DNA of 46,047 bases, from assembly GCA_903839905.1 (NCBI GenBank), contig CAIMDX010000036.1, forward strand, positions 1 to 46,047, given 5' to 3'. A program made the translations under genes and the position numbers. The notes under the pieces are model-generated. The model had not been told where the DNA came from. It did no database searches and was given only the letters and a program-made list of their open reading frames with translations. How positions within the stretch are numbered: position 1 is the first letter of the stretch; each line of letters begins with the position of its first letter. The DNA is from an uncultured bacterium (lineage in GTDB: Bacteria; Patescibacteriota; Minisyncoccia; Minisyncoccales; JAQTVQ01). Shown one piece after another: positions 24,270 to 32,532 of the stretch.

Positions 24270-24920
24270 ATGGCAGAAAAGAAGAACCAAAATATCAATA
24301 ATAAAGACGGGATTTTGCTGGTTATTACCGGGCCGAGCGGCGTGGGCAAAGACACGATTATCGCCGAATTTTTAAAGAAGAACCCGGACTTTAAAAAATT
24401 AGTGACCGATACCAGCCGTTTGCCGAGGGAAAGAGAAATAGAAGGGAAAGACTACAATTTTTTTACCTGCGAAGAGTTTTTAAAAAGAGCGGAAAATGGT
24501 TTCTATCTGGAACATGTGGAGGTCCGGCCCAAAGAATACAAAGGAACAAGCCGGGAGGCTATTCAGGAAGTTTTTTCCGGAAAGCATATTATCTGGAAGA
24601 TAGACGAATATTCCGGAGCGCACACGAAAGAAATATTTCAAGTAACTATGCCCGATTTGGCCGAAGAGATGATCGCCAGGACAATAACTATTTATATTTC
24701 TCCGGAGGAGTGGAGCCAGTTGCGCGAGCAATATTTTGCACGGGAAAGCAAAGCCAACCAAGAATGGTTTTTAGTCAAGTTGGGGAGAGATAAAGAAATG
24801 TGGAATCTTTATAGAGATAGATTTGACCATATCGTTGTCAATAGAAGAAGAAAAGTTAGCGAAACGGTTTCCGAGCTGGAAAGAATCATTAAAGAGAAAA
24901 TAGAAAAGATCAAAAAATAG
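24270..24920 (+). CDS. gmk: Guanylate kinase family protein
   Basis: 216 residues. The P-loop is ITGPSGVGKDTI (about 19-30). The GMP-binding part contains SRLPREREIEGKDYNFFTCEEF, the counterpart of the usual TRKPRxGEVDGxDYxF motif, and FYLEHVEVRPKEYKGTSREAI corresponds to the YGT segment. It phosphorylates GMP to GDP with ATP. The lysine-to-aspartate change directly after GVGK and the irregular GMP site make it a somewhat divergent member. A terminator follows at 24945. Confidence 0.85.
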   Translation: MAEKKNQNINNKDGILLVITGPSGVGKDTIIAEFLKKNPDFKKLVTDTSRLPREREIEGKDYNFFTCEEFLKRAENGFYLEHVEVRPKEYKGTSREAIQEVFSGKHIIWKIDEYSGAHTKEIFQVTMPDLAEEMIARTITIYISPEEWSQLREQYFARESKANQEWFLVKLGRDKEMWNLYRDRFDHIVVNRRRKVSETVSELERIIKEKIEKIKK

Positions 24921-24944
24921 CAGAAAGCTATGAAATAAATTTAC

Positions 24945-24970
24945 ACTGCCTTGGTCTGGGCGGTTTTTTT
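24945..24970 (+). terminator. Intrinsic terminator of gmk
   Basis: ACTGCC (24945-24950) pairs with GGCGGT (24959-24964) with one G-U, followed by seven T's. Confidence 0.75.
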
Positions 24971-24980
24971 GTTTTTAGGG

Positions 24981-25715
24981 CTAGACGAGGCAGGTGATGA
25001 TAAAAATAAAGATCACTCCTAAAACGGTAAGCCCGACCATTTTGAGGGAGCTTTGCTTGCTATGCGCTTCGGGCAGGATATCGCTGGCTCCGATGTAAAG
25101 CAGAAAGCCGGCGAAAAAACCGAGATACAGGATAAGAAAATTCTCGGGAAATTTAAAGAAAAAAGTTGAAGCCATGCCAAGAACCGGCGCCGCGGCATCA
25201 ATGGCTAAAAATATTTTTGATTTTTTGACGCTGTTTTTATTGGCGAGCATTAAAGCCATTGTGTTCATTCCATCGGTGAAATCGTGGGAGATGACGGCAA
25301 CAGCGATTAAAAATCCCAAAGCCGGGCTGACTTGAAAGCCGATGCCGATGCTGGCTCCGTCCATAAAACTGTGTCCGGCCAGGGCTAAGGCTGAAAAAAC
25401 ACCGACATTCGGGTGCTTGTGATCGGCGTATTCCGATTCGTGGGCGTGGTGGATAAGGATCGTTTTTTCCAAAATATGGAAAAGTAAAAAACCGGAGACC
25501 AGGGCTGCCATTACTTCAATGGAACCGAGACTGCTTGTTTTAAGCTGTTCTATTATTTCCGGCAAAACATCAAAGCTGACCACTCCCATCAAAACGCCGG
25601 CGGTAAAAGCCATTATAAAATGAATTTTATTTTTGAACTTTAAAGCGAAAAGCCCGCCCAAAAAAGTGGAGAAGAAGGTAATGATCGCAAAAATTGCAGG
25701 GTAAAGAAATTCCAT
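24981..25715 (-). CDS. ZIP family divalent metal transporter
   Basis: 244 residues from the ATG at 25715; an upstream in-frame ATG at 25736 adds MYGKIIS and is less likely. About eight membrane helices. Signature metal-binding motifs are AGHSFMDGASIGIGF (helix 4) and VISHDFTDGMNTM (helix 5), and His-rich HHAHESEYADHKH occupies the preceding loop. ZIP proteins import zinc or iron into the cytoplasm. It converges with gmk across the terminator at 24945. Confidence 0.9.
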   Translation of the reverse strand: MEFLYPAIFAIITFFSTFLGGLFALKFKNKIHFIMAFTAGVLMGVVSFDVLPEIIEQLKTSSLGSIEVMAALVSGFLLFHILEKTILIHHAHESEYADHKHPNVGVFSALALAGHSFMDGASIGIGFQVSPALGFLIAVAVISHDFTDGMNTMALMLANKNSVKKSKIFLAIDAAAPVLGMASTFFFKFPENFLILYLGFFAGFLLYIGASDILPEAHSKQSSLKMVGLTVLGVIFIFIITCLV

Positions 25716-25789
25716 AGATATTATTTTTCCATACATAATTTAGCTTAAAAAAGGGATAATCTCAAGGCGTTTTATATAGGCCGATTTTT

Positions 25790-25798
25790 TGGTAAGAT
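25790..25798 (+). promoter_or_regulatory. Extended -10 promoter upstream of the mazG-like locus
   Basis: TTTTTTGG-TAAGAT with TAAGAT at 25793-25798. Six bases later is an ATG (25805) opening a 14-codon ORF ahead of the MazG gene. Confidence 0.45.
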
Positions 25799-25804
25799 AA
25801 TGAT

Positions 25805-25849
25805 ATGAATGATTTTCATTCAATATGGTTTTTTATCAAATTATTTTAA
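25805..25849 (+). CDS. Possible 14-residue leaderless leader peptide
   Basis: Reads MNDFHSIWFFIKLF and stops at TAA, 18 nt before the MazG start. It sits exactly where a leaderless mRNA would begin translation. It could be a regulatory leader peptide or only a chance ORF. Confidence 0.25.
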   Translation: MNDFHSIWFFIKLF

Positions 25850-25867
25850 AAAGTAAAAATATAGAAT

Positions 25868-26198
25868 ATGGAATTTAACCAATACCAAGAAGAGGCCCGC
25901 AAGAGCGCTATTTATCCGAACAAGGGGAATAATTTTATTTATCCTACGCTGGGGCTGGCCGGGGAAGCCGGGGAAGTGGCGGAGAAGATCAAAAAGATCA
26001 TCCGCGATAGCGATGGCATAGTTTCCGAAGAAAAAAAAAGCGGAATTGGCCAAAGAACTGGGAGATGTTTTATGGTATATTTCCAATTTGGCCGAGGAGC
26101 TGGGACTGAAATTAGAAGATGTCGCAAGGGGGAATATAGAAAAATTGAGATCGCGCCTGGAGAGAGGCAAGGTCCATGGCAACGGCGATAACAGATAA
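25868..26198 (+). CDS. MazG-like nucleotide pyrophosphohydrolase, interrupted by a frameshift
   Basis: The first frame gives MEFNQYQEEARKSAIYP and GLAGEAGEVAEKIKKIIRD, the first helices and acidic metal site of MazG-type all-alpha NTP pyrophosphatases. After a run of nine A's (26031-26039) the family continues in the +1-shifted frame as AELAKELGDVLWYISNLAEE and NIEKLRSRLERGKVHG, ending at TAA 26196-26198. Removing one A restores a protein of about 109 residues with the ELGDVLWY metal motif. The enzyme would hydrolyse non-canonical NTPs to NMP and PPi. Without correction the protein would lack its second half. Confidence 0.85.
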
Positions 26199-26205
26199 AA
26201 CCGTC

Positions 26206-26233
26206 TTGTTCTTAGAAGATTTCGTGCTATAGT
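26206..26233 (+). promoter_or_regulatory. Promoter TTGTTC-N16-TATAGT for the ABC-F gene
   Basis: TTGTTC 26206-26211 and TGC-TATAGT with TATAGT at 26228-26233 (extended -10). Predicted start near 26240, leaving a leader of about 105 nt. Confidence 0.5.
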
Positions 26234-26252
26234 AGGTTTTGTTGAGATTTGC

Positions 26253-26326
26253 CGGATCGCGTGATCCCATAAAGATATTTTCGCGGGCTGGTCTAGGGCC
26301 AGCCTTTTAATTTTCTCCGCGAGAAA
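26253..26326 (+). promoter_or_regulatory. Attenuator-like leader of the ABC-F gene
   Basis: The leader holds three stems: GGATC-GCGT-GATCC (26253-26266), a terminator-type hairpin GGCTGG/CCAGCC (26286-26291 with 26299-26304) followed by TTTTAATTTT, and TTTCTC-CGC-GAGAAA (26312-26326). TCGCGG (26281-26286) can alternatively pair with CCGCGA (26317-26322), which would open the terminator stem. A 22-codon frame beginning TTG at 26242 ends just past the terminator stem. Attenuation is inferred. Confidence 0.5.
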
Positions 26327-26345
26327 TGCTATCTCTCAAATAAAT

Positions 26346-28097
26346 ATGGAAAATAATAGGGATAAAATTTTAAAAAATCTTTACAAAACCAGATCAGCTC
26401 CGATCAGGGAGTCTTTAGTTTCCTTAAAAGAAGTCGCCAAGTCTTATTTCAGGACAGATCTTTTTTCCGGCGCAACTATGGCAGTTAATTTTGATGACCG
26501 GATAGCCATTGCCGGGCCCAACGGAACAGGCAAATCAACTTTATTGAAGATCATTGTCGGTTTGGAGAGCCAGGATTCGGGAGGAATTGATAGGCATAGG
26601 GGTTTGAGGATTGGTTATTTGCCGCAGGAAACTCATTGGGATTCTTTGGATAATACCATTTTTGAAGAAGTGTATTCAGCTAATCCGGAGATGTACGGCC
26701 TGATAAATAAAAAAAATTATTTTGAGGCTAAGGAAAAAACAGAGAGCCTTTCCGATAAAGAAACAGAAGAATTTTTTAGCGTTTTGGGAAAATATAATAA
26801 AAAAGAAGGCTATCATTACGAAGAGATGATCAAAGAGTTGCTTAATGATTTTGGCTTTAGGGAAGAATCCTGGCAGAGGAAAGTGGAGACTTTGAGCGGA
26901 GGCGAGCGGACAAAATTGGCTTTGGCCAAAGTTTTAACTTCAAGGCCGAACCTTTTGGTTTTGGACGAGCCGACCAATCATTTGGATATAGAGACCATAG
27001 AGTGGCTGGAGAAATTTTTGAAAGATTGGGAAGGAGCCGTTGTTTGCGTTGCCCATGACCGTTATTTTTTAGACAAGATCTGCAACAAAATTTTTGAACT
27101 GACCAAAACCGGGCTGGAAAAATATTATTGTTCTTATTCGGATTATATTATAGAAAGGGAAAAACGGTTTGAAAAAAAGGAGGACCAGTATTATCGCCAG
27201 CAGAGATATTTGAAAGAACAGCAAGAGTTTATAAATAGGTTTAGATCTAAGGCTTCAACCGCCAGCCGGGTGCAAAGCCGGATTAAGCAATTGGACAAAA
27301 TAGAGATGAAAGAGCTCCCGAAAGGGTACAAGGATATAAGGATCGGTTTTGATAAGGTGGAAAAAGTTTGTACCAGAGTGATGAAAATGGATGGCATAAA
27401 GATCGGCCCGGAAAACAAAATTCTTTTTTCCGCTCCCGGGAAGGTGGAAGTTTTTTGGGGGAATAAGATTGGCGTTATCGGCCGCAATGGATTTGGCAAA
27501 TCCACGCTTTTAAAAACTATTTTAAACAGGCAAAATCTTGGGGGCGGCACCATTAAAATTGACGATAGCATAGTCATAGGTTATTACGCCCAGGCGCATG
27601 AAGACCTTGATCCGAAGAAAGATATTATGGATGAGGTTTGTTCCAAGGCCGTGGAAAAAGGCGATAAGGTGAGAAAGGTTTTGGGCAGCCTGTTGTTCAC
27701 GCAGGACGATGTTCTAAAAAAGATCAGCGAATTAAGCGGCGGGGAAAGGGCTCGCGTGGCTTTGGCAGAGCTGATTTTGCAAAATGTAAATTTTCTTTTA
27801 TTGGACGAGCCGACCAATCATTTGGACCTGCCCAGCAAGGAAATTATTACGGAAGTTTTAAAAAAATTCCAGGGAACGATTATTTTGGTTTCGCACGACC
27901 GTTACATCCTTAATAATGTTTGCGACCATATTTGGGAGATCAAAGACTGCAGGATGGAAACGCACATAGGGAATTATGATGATTATAGATACCATCTTGC
28001 CCATCCGGCCGATGAAGAACCATTGAAGAAAAAGTTTTATGAGAAGACGGAAGAAGAGCGAGGCATTGAAGATTATTTTTATTTTCCCGAAAAATAA
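26346..28097 (+). CDS. ABC-F family ATPase
   Basis: 583 residues, soluble, with two ATP-binding cassettes and no membrane segment. The first has GPNGTGKST (about 57-65), LSGGERTKLALAK and LLVLDEPTNHLD. The second has GRNGFGKST, LSGGERARVALAE and LLLDEPTNHLD. The linker is a charged helical hairpin (EKRFEKKEDQYYRQQRYLKEQQEF), typical of ribosome-binding ABC-F proteins such as EttA, Uup and the antibiotic-resistance branch. It would act on the ribosomal E site to ease stalled translation or protect from drugs. The leader hairpin upstream suggests regulated expression. Confidence 0.93.
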   Translation: MENNRDKILKNLYKTRSAPIRESLVSLKEVAKSYFRTDLFSGATMAVNFDDRIAIAGPNGTGKSTLLKIIVGLESQDSGGIDRHRGLRIGYLPQETHWDSLDNTIFEEVYSANPEMYGLINKKNYFEAKEKTESLSDKETEEFFSVLGKYNKKEGYHYEEMIKELLNDFGFREESWQRKVETLSGGERTKLALAKVLTSRPNLLVLDEPTNHLDIETIEWLEKFLKDWEGAVVCVAHDRYFLDKICNKIFELTKTGLEKYYCSYSDYIIEREKRFEKKEDQYYRQQRYLKEQQEFINRFRSKASTASRVQSRIKQLDKIEMKELPKGYKDIRIGFDKVEKVCTRVMKMDGIKIGPENKILFSAPGKVEVFWGNKIGVIGRNGFGKSTLLKTILNRQNLGGGTIKIDDSIVIGYYAQAHEDLDPKKDIMDEVCSKAVEKGDKVRKVLGSLLFTQDDVLKKISELSGGERARVALAELILQNVNFLLLDEPTNHLDLPSKEIITEVLKKFQGTIILVSHDRYILNNVCDHIWEIKDCRMETHIGNYDDYRYHLAHPADEEPLKKKFYEKTEEERGIEDYFYFPEK

Positions 28098-28144
28098 TAT
28101 TTTTTCTTTGCAAAGTATTTTTGATTTTAATCAAGGATATTTTT

Positions 28145-28153
28145 TGCTAAGAT
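28145..28153 (+). promoter_or_regulatory. Extended -10 promoter, leaderless start of the NERD gene
   Basis: TGC-TAAGAT with TAAGAT at 28148-28153, six bases before the ATG at 28160. Confidence 0.45.
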
Positions 28154-28159
28154 GAAGAT

Positions 28160-28939
28160 ATGAAAAAATCTTTGAAGAAAACGGTTTATATTTCTTTATT
28201 CGTTTTTCTAGGCATAGAGCTTCAATTTTTGGCTTATTTTTTGATTGAAGCGGGGCATATTGCCTTGATGAACATTGATTTTCAAAAATACGGGCTGGGA
28301 ATGCCTTTGGAATGGTGGCTTTCAGCTTATAGCATTGGCGCTATTGTATTTTTCTTTTTAGGCGCTTTGTTCGGATTTTTTCAAGGTAAACATTGGTGGG
28401 AGATCATCTATGAGAAATACGGAGAGAAGAATTTCAAGGCAAGAAGGTTCTTTAAAAGGGGAAGCTTGATGCTGGAAAGAGTTTTTGGAGAGATCGGCAA
28501 AAATTATTTTGAAATAAAAAACTTTAAATTCGGCTCTGGCGAGATAGATAATATCTGCGTGGGTCCTACAGGTATTTTCACGATTGAAATAAAGGAGAAC
28601 AGGGGAATTCTTGCTTATTACGACGGCCATCTTTTAGTGGAGGGCCGGAAGATGAAAGATGATTTTATCGGCGAGGCGAAAAAAGAAGCGGAATTTTTGA
28701 GCAATTTGATCTTTCAGAAATCCGGAAAAAGATATTTTGTCGTGCCGATGATTATTTTTCCGAATGCGGATGTGGATGAGTCTATGAATTTCAGGAAAGA
28801 CGATGTTTGGATAGGAGATAAGGGATTTCAAAATTATGTGATCAAGAAAAGCAATTATTTTATTTCAAAGGAAGAAATTTTAAAAATAGTAGAGTTTTTA
28901 AAGAAAGAAAATCCAAAATCCAAAAAAGATGAAAAATAA
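28160..28939 (+). CDS. Membrane-anchored NERD domain protein
   Basis: 259 residues. Two N-terminal membrane helices (about 9-34 and 53-74) precede a cytoplasmic NERD (nuclease-related) domain. The motif set includes FKFGSGEIDNICVGPTGIFTIEIKENRG, with Asp and Glu-x-Lys as in the restriction-endonuclease-like metal site, and later YFVVPMIIFPNADVD. Family members are presumed DNA-processing or signalling proteins; activity is rarely tested. Its last 11 bases overlap the start of the FAD oxidoreductase gene, so the two are translated from one transcript. Confidence 0.85.
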   Translation: MKKSLKKTVYISLFVFLGIELQFLAYFLIEAGHIALMNIDFQKYGLGMPLEWWLSAYSIGAIVFFFLGALFGFFQGKHWWEIIYEKYGEKNFKARRFFKRGSLMLERVFGEIGKNYFEIKNFKFGSGEIDNICVGPTGIFTIEIKENRGILAYYDGHLLVEGRKMKDDFIGEAKKEAEFLSNLIFQKSGKRYFVVPMIIFPNADVDESMNFRKDDVWIGDKGFQNYVIKKSNYFISKEEILKIVEFLKKENPKSKKDEK

Positions 28940-30192
28940 AAAACAGGAATTTGATGTAGCTGTTGTCGGCGGCGGGCCGGCCGGAATGATGGCCGCGATC
29001 CGGGCGGCGGAGCTGGGGGCGAGAACAGTTTTAATTGAAAAGAACAGCGGCTTGGGAGAGAAGCTTCTTTTGACCGGGAACGGCCGCTGTAATTTGACCA
29101 ACGCCGAGTTTGATTTGAAAAAGCTGGTAGGCCATTACAATAAAAATGGTTCTTTTCTTTTCCACGCTTTTTCCGTTTTTGGACCGAAAGAGACCATCGT
29201 TTTTTTCGGGAAGATTGGAATTAAAACAAAGATAGAAGGGGAACAAAGGGTCTTTCCGATAAGCAACAGCGCGGCTGATGTTTTGGAAGCGATGTATATA
29301 GAAATGAAGAAGAAAAAGGTTATCGTTCTATACAATGAGGAAGTTAAAGATGTTGTTTTTGGAAAAGGAGCAATTGAAAAAATCGTTTTGGCCGAAGGGG
29401 AAATAACGGCCCGGAATTATATTTTCTGTACCGGAGGAAAATCATATCCATTGACCGGTTCCAGCGGGGAAGTTTTTCAGATGATAGAGAAAACGGGGCA
29501 CAAGATCAATGCCCTTGAACCGGCATTGGTCCCAATTAGAATAAAAGAAGATTGGATCAAAGAATTGCAGGGATTAAGCTTAGAAAATGCCGGTATCAGC
29601 GTTTGGCAATTCGGCAAGAAAATAAAAACCGCAACAGGCGATTGTTTATTCACTCATTTTGGTTTAAGCGGCCCGGCTGTTATTGACTTGAGCCGGACTG
29701 TCGGAGACTTGTTAAAAAACGGAGAAGTAAAAATTTTTATAGATCTGAATCCATCTTTGAGCCAAGGCCAAATAGAAGAGAAAATCAAAAATAATTTTAA
29801 AGATTATCACAATAAAAGTTTGAAAAATTGTTTGGCTGATTTTCCGCCGAGAAAAAATGGTCTTAGCGATTGCCAGGCTTTCAAATATTGATCCGGAGAA
29901 AAAAGTGAATGGTTTGACTAAAGAAGAGCGCGGACGGTTGTTTCTTTTATTGAAAAAAATAGAGTTGACCGCGGAATCTCTTTTGGGATTTGATCTGGCC
30001 ATGGCCACCAGCGGCGGAGTTTTGACAGCAGAGATAGACGGCAAAACAATGAGGTCAAAGATTATCAGTAATTTATTTTTCGCCGGAGAGATTATTGATA
30101 TAGACGGGGAGACGGGAGGCTTTAATTTGCAGAATTGTTGGAGTACCGGATATTTAGCCGGCCAAAGCGCCATTGAACTTTTAAGAAATTAA
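28929..30192 (+). CDS. HI0933/BaiN-type NAD(P)/FAD-dependent oxidoreductase, frameshifted
   Basis: The N-terminal dinucleotide fold DVAVVGGGPAGMMAAIRAAELGA (about 6-28) and GLGEKLLLTGNGRCNLTN identify the HI0933 flavoprotein family. The first frame ends at 29891. The family sequence resumes in the next frame around 29857 with MVLAIARLSNIDPEKKVN, MATSGGVLTAEID and the FAD-binding C-terminus LFFAGEIIDIDGETGGFNLQ. A run of six A's at 29852-29857 is the junction; deleting one A joins the frames into a protein of about 420 residues, the normal length. The true substrate is unknown. It is coupled to the NERD gene. Confidence 0.88.
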
Positions 30193-30207
30193 TAATTTTT
30201 TGAATTT

Positions 30208-30943
30208 ATGGCCCAAGACAAAAATAAGCAGCTTCAAAATAAAGGCGGGATCAAGATTGCTAAAGATGGACCGTATTTGGTGTTTGGAAGTTTGCCTTTG
30301 AAAAAAGAAATAATCGTTGCTGACGAGAACGGCGATTCAAGCGCATGGGGAAAAGGAAAGGAGTATCCCAGGCAGGAAAAATATGCCTTGTGCCGTTGCG
30401 GCCATTCCAAGAATAAGCCTTTTTGCGACGGTGATCATGCCAAGATTGGCTTTGACGGGACAGAGACGGCCAGCAAAGAAAATTATTCGGACCAATGTGA
30501 AAAGATCTCTGGTCCGGAATTGGATTTGGCTGATGTGCCGGATCTCTGCGCCCGGGCCCGTTTTTGCCATAACCAATATAATGATGTTTGGAGCAATACT
30601 CAAGGATCTGATGATCCTGACCTGAAAAAAAACGCCGTTAAGCAAGCTTGCAACTGTCCTTCGGGCAGATTAGTAGCAATAAATAAAAAAACAGGGGAGC
30701 CGATAGAACCAGGATTTGAGCAGTCAATCAGTTTAGTTGAAGATCCTGCCAAGAAGGTTAGCGGGCCTATTTGGGCCAAAGGAGGGGGTATCTATAGAAT
30801 CGGCGGATGGGACAAAGTACGAGGCCAGGAACCGTGTTACCTTGTGCCGTTGCGGCAAATCCCGCAATAAGCCTTTTTGTGATGGATGCCATATTGATAA
30901 TGGTTTTAATGACGGAGATGCGAATTTGGGCTTGACAGAGTAG
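30208..30943 (+). CDS. Double-CDGSH iron-sulfur protein, frameshifted
   Basis: Two CDGSH-type [2Fe-2S] motifs with three-Cys-one-His ligation: CRCGHSKNKPFCDGDHAKIG (first frame) and CRCGKSRNKPFCDGCHIDNG (second frame, ending at 30943). Between them is a Cys-containing module (LCARARFCHNQ...ACNCPSGRLV), as in single-cluster ferredoxin-like domains. The frame change is at a run of five G's (30784-30788); one G fewer gives an intact protein of about 244 residues. A role in redox or iron handling is inferred. Its final codons contain the consensus promoter of the helicase. Confidence 0.88.
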
Positions 30944-30960
30944 TAAAAATACAATATAAT
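30932..30960 (+). promoter_or_regulatory. Consensus promoter TTGACA-N17-TATAAT
   Basis: Perfect -35 (30932-30937) and -10 (30955-30960) hexamers at optimal 17-bp spacing. The -35 lies inside the last codons of the CDGSH gene. Predicted start is near 30967, about 250 nt before the helicase ATG. Confidence 0.8.
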
Positions 30961-30966
30961 TTTATT

Positions 30967-31215
30967 ATAAACAATTGAGATTATATATTTTTCAAAAAGC
31001 GAAACCTTTCTTTGTTAAAAATATTCAATCTCACACCTTAAGCGAGGTTGAATATTCCGGCTGAAAAGCCGGCCTGTTATTCAGAGTTAACAAAAAAAGG
31101 CTTCGCTTTTTTTATTGGAGATGCTCCGCATTTTATACATCGGGGCGTTCACCAAACTGGCAAAGTGTGCGGCAACGAAATTGCCAAAACATATCTAAAA
31201 AAGCCAAAACAATTT
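30967..31215 (+). promoter_or_regulatory. Long structured 5' leader of the DEAD-box helicase gene
   Basis: Three strong stems: ATATTCAATCTC with GAGGTTGAATAT (31021-31032 and 31044-31055, one G-U); CCGGCT-GAAA-AGCCGG (31057-31072, a GNRA tetraloop); and A7G with CT7 (31092-31099 and 31106-31113), which ends in a T-run and could terminate. Weaker stems GGAG/CTCC and GGCA/TTGCC follow. The helicase frame remains open back to 31048, but that reading crosses these stems. Likely a cis-regulatory leader, for example for cold or autoregulation (inference). Confidence 0.6.
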
Positions 31216-32466
31216 ATGCAGACTAGAACATTTTCTAGAAACAGCCAAAGGTCCGGATCTCGTTCCGGAAGCAATTCTAATTTTAGAAGAGGCGGTTCTT
31301 CGGGCAGCCGCGGCGGATTTTCCGGCAAAGGAAGATTCAGCGGAAATAAACTGGACATTGTTAAATTTATTCAAAAGAATGAAGCGGAAATAAGAAATCA
31401 TCCTATGAAAGATGAGCAAGTTTATAAGCCGGTTCATAAATTTGCCGATTTTAAAATTGAGAACGATCTTAAAAATAACATCGCTAAGAAAGGATATATT
31501 GATCCGACTCCGATCCAGGACCAGGTGATCCCTTTGCTTTTGCAGGGCAAGGATGTTGTAGGCATTGCTAATACCGGCCAAGGAAAAACAGCCGCTTTTT
31601 TAATTCCCGCAATTAATAATATTCTTTTGCATCGCGAGAATAAAACCATTATTATTGTTCCGACCAGAGAGCTGGCTTTGCAGATAGAAAAAGAATTTAA
31701 AGATTTCAGCTTTGGTTTAAGAGTCTATGCCGTGACTTGTATCGGCGGTACCGGGATCAGAACCCAATTTTATGGCCTCAAAAGAGGATATGATTTTATT
31801 ATCGGAACTCCTGGCAGGATCAAGGATTTGGTTCAAAGAAGAGCCTTGGATATGTCTAAGATGAAAACAGTCGTCTTGGATGAAGCCGATAGGATGCTTG
31901 ATATGGGTTTTGTGGATGAAATTAAATATTTGATCAACCAAATGCCGGCGGATAGGCAGACCCTTTTCTTTTCGGCGACTATTCCGAGCGCCATAGAGCA
32001 GCTTGTTAGTAAGTTCACTAAGAATCCAGTTAAGGTTTCGGTTAAGACTCGCGAGATGCCTTTGAATATCACTCACGAAGTTATCAAAACCGGCGGGAAT
32101 GGAAGCAAGAAGATGGAAAAATTGTGCGAGCTGTTGGCTGGGGAAAATTTCAGCAAGGTCCTTATTTTCGGCAGAACTAAATGGGGAGTGGAAAGCCTTT
32201 CCGAAAATTTGTCAGAAAGAGGATTTAAGGTTGAATCTATTCATGGCGGAAAAACCCAATCCAATAGGCAAAAAGCTCTCAGTTTTTTCAAAACGAATCA
32301 AGTCAGGATATTGGTGGCCACTGATGTGGCAGCCAGGGGTCTGGATATTGATAATGTCACCCATGTCATCAACTACGATGTTCCTGCTACTTATGATGAC
32401 TATGTCCATCGCATAGGCAGGACCGGCAGATGCCAAAATAAAGGCAACGCCATTACTTTTATTTAA
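31216..32466 (+). CDS. DEAD-box ATP-dependent RNA helicase
   Basis: 416 residues from the ATG at 31216. An N-terminal Arg/Gly/Ser-rich RNA-binding tail (about 1-45) precedes the helicase core. Motifs in order: Q motif (GYIDPTPIQDQVIP), I (ANTGQGKTAAF), Ia (PTRELALQ), II (VLDEADRMLDMGF), III (FSATI), IV-V (LIFGRTKWGVESL, LVATDVAARGLDID) and VI (YVHRIGRTGRCQ). The protein ends about eight residues after motif VI, so the usual C-terminal extension is missing. Basic glycine-rich tails placed at the N-terminus are unusual for bacterial members. Cytoplasmic RNA remodelling. Confidence 0.92.
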   Translation: MQTRTFSRNSQRSGSRSGSNSNFRRGGSSGSRGGFSGKGRFSGNKLDIVKFIQKNEAEIRNHPMKDEQVYKPVHKFADFKIENDLKNNIAKKGYIDPTPIQDQVIPLLLQGKDVVGIANTGQGKTAAFLIPAINNILLHRENKTIIIVPTRELALQIEKEFKDFSFGLRVYAVTCIGGTGIRTQFYGLKRGYDFIIGTPGRIKDLVQRRALDMSKMKTVVLDEADRMLDMGFVDEIKYLINQMPADRQTLFFSATIPSAIEQLVSKFTKNPVKVSVKTREMPLNITHEVIKTGGNGSKKMEKLCELLAGENFSKVLIFGRTKWGVESLSENLSERGFKVESIHGGKTQSNRQKALSFFKTNQVRILVATDVAARGLDIDNVTHVINYDVPATYDDYVHRIGRTGRCQNKGNAITFI

Positions 32467-32486
32467 GCTTGCAAAAAGAGCTATCG

Positions 32487-32512
32487 AAAAATCGCCTGAA
32501 AGGCGATTTTTT
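32487..32512 (+). terminator. Intrinsic terminator of the helicase gene
   Basis: AAAAATCGCC-TGAAA-GGCGATTTTT. The T-run merges into TTGATAAAAT (32511-32520), the likely -10 region for the next gene. Confidence 0.85.
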
Positions 32513-32532
32513 GATAAAATAAAAAGAAGAAA

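Noticed and set aside
31048..31215. 56-residue N-terminal extension of the DEAD-box helicase
   Set aside because: The extension runs through three stable hairpins and has no helicase-family similarity; ATG 31216 gives a natural Arg/Gly-rich start. Kept as a possibility in the findings.
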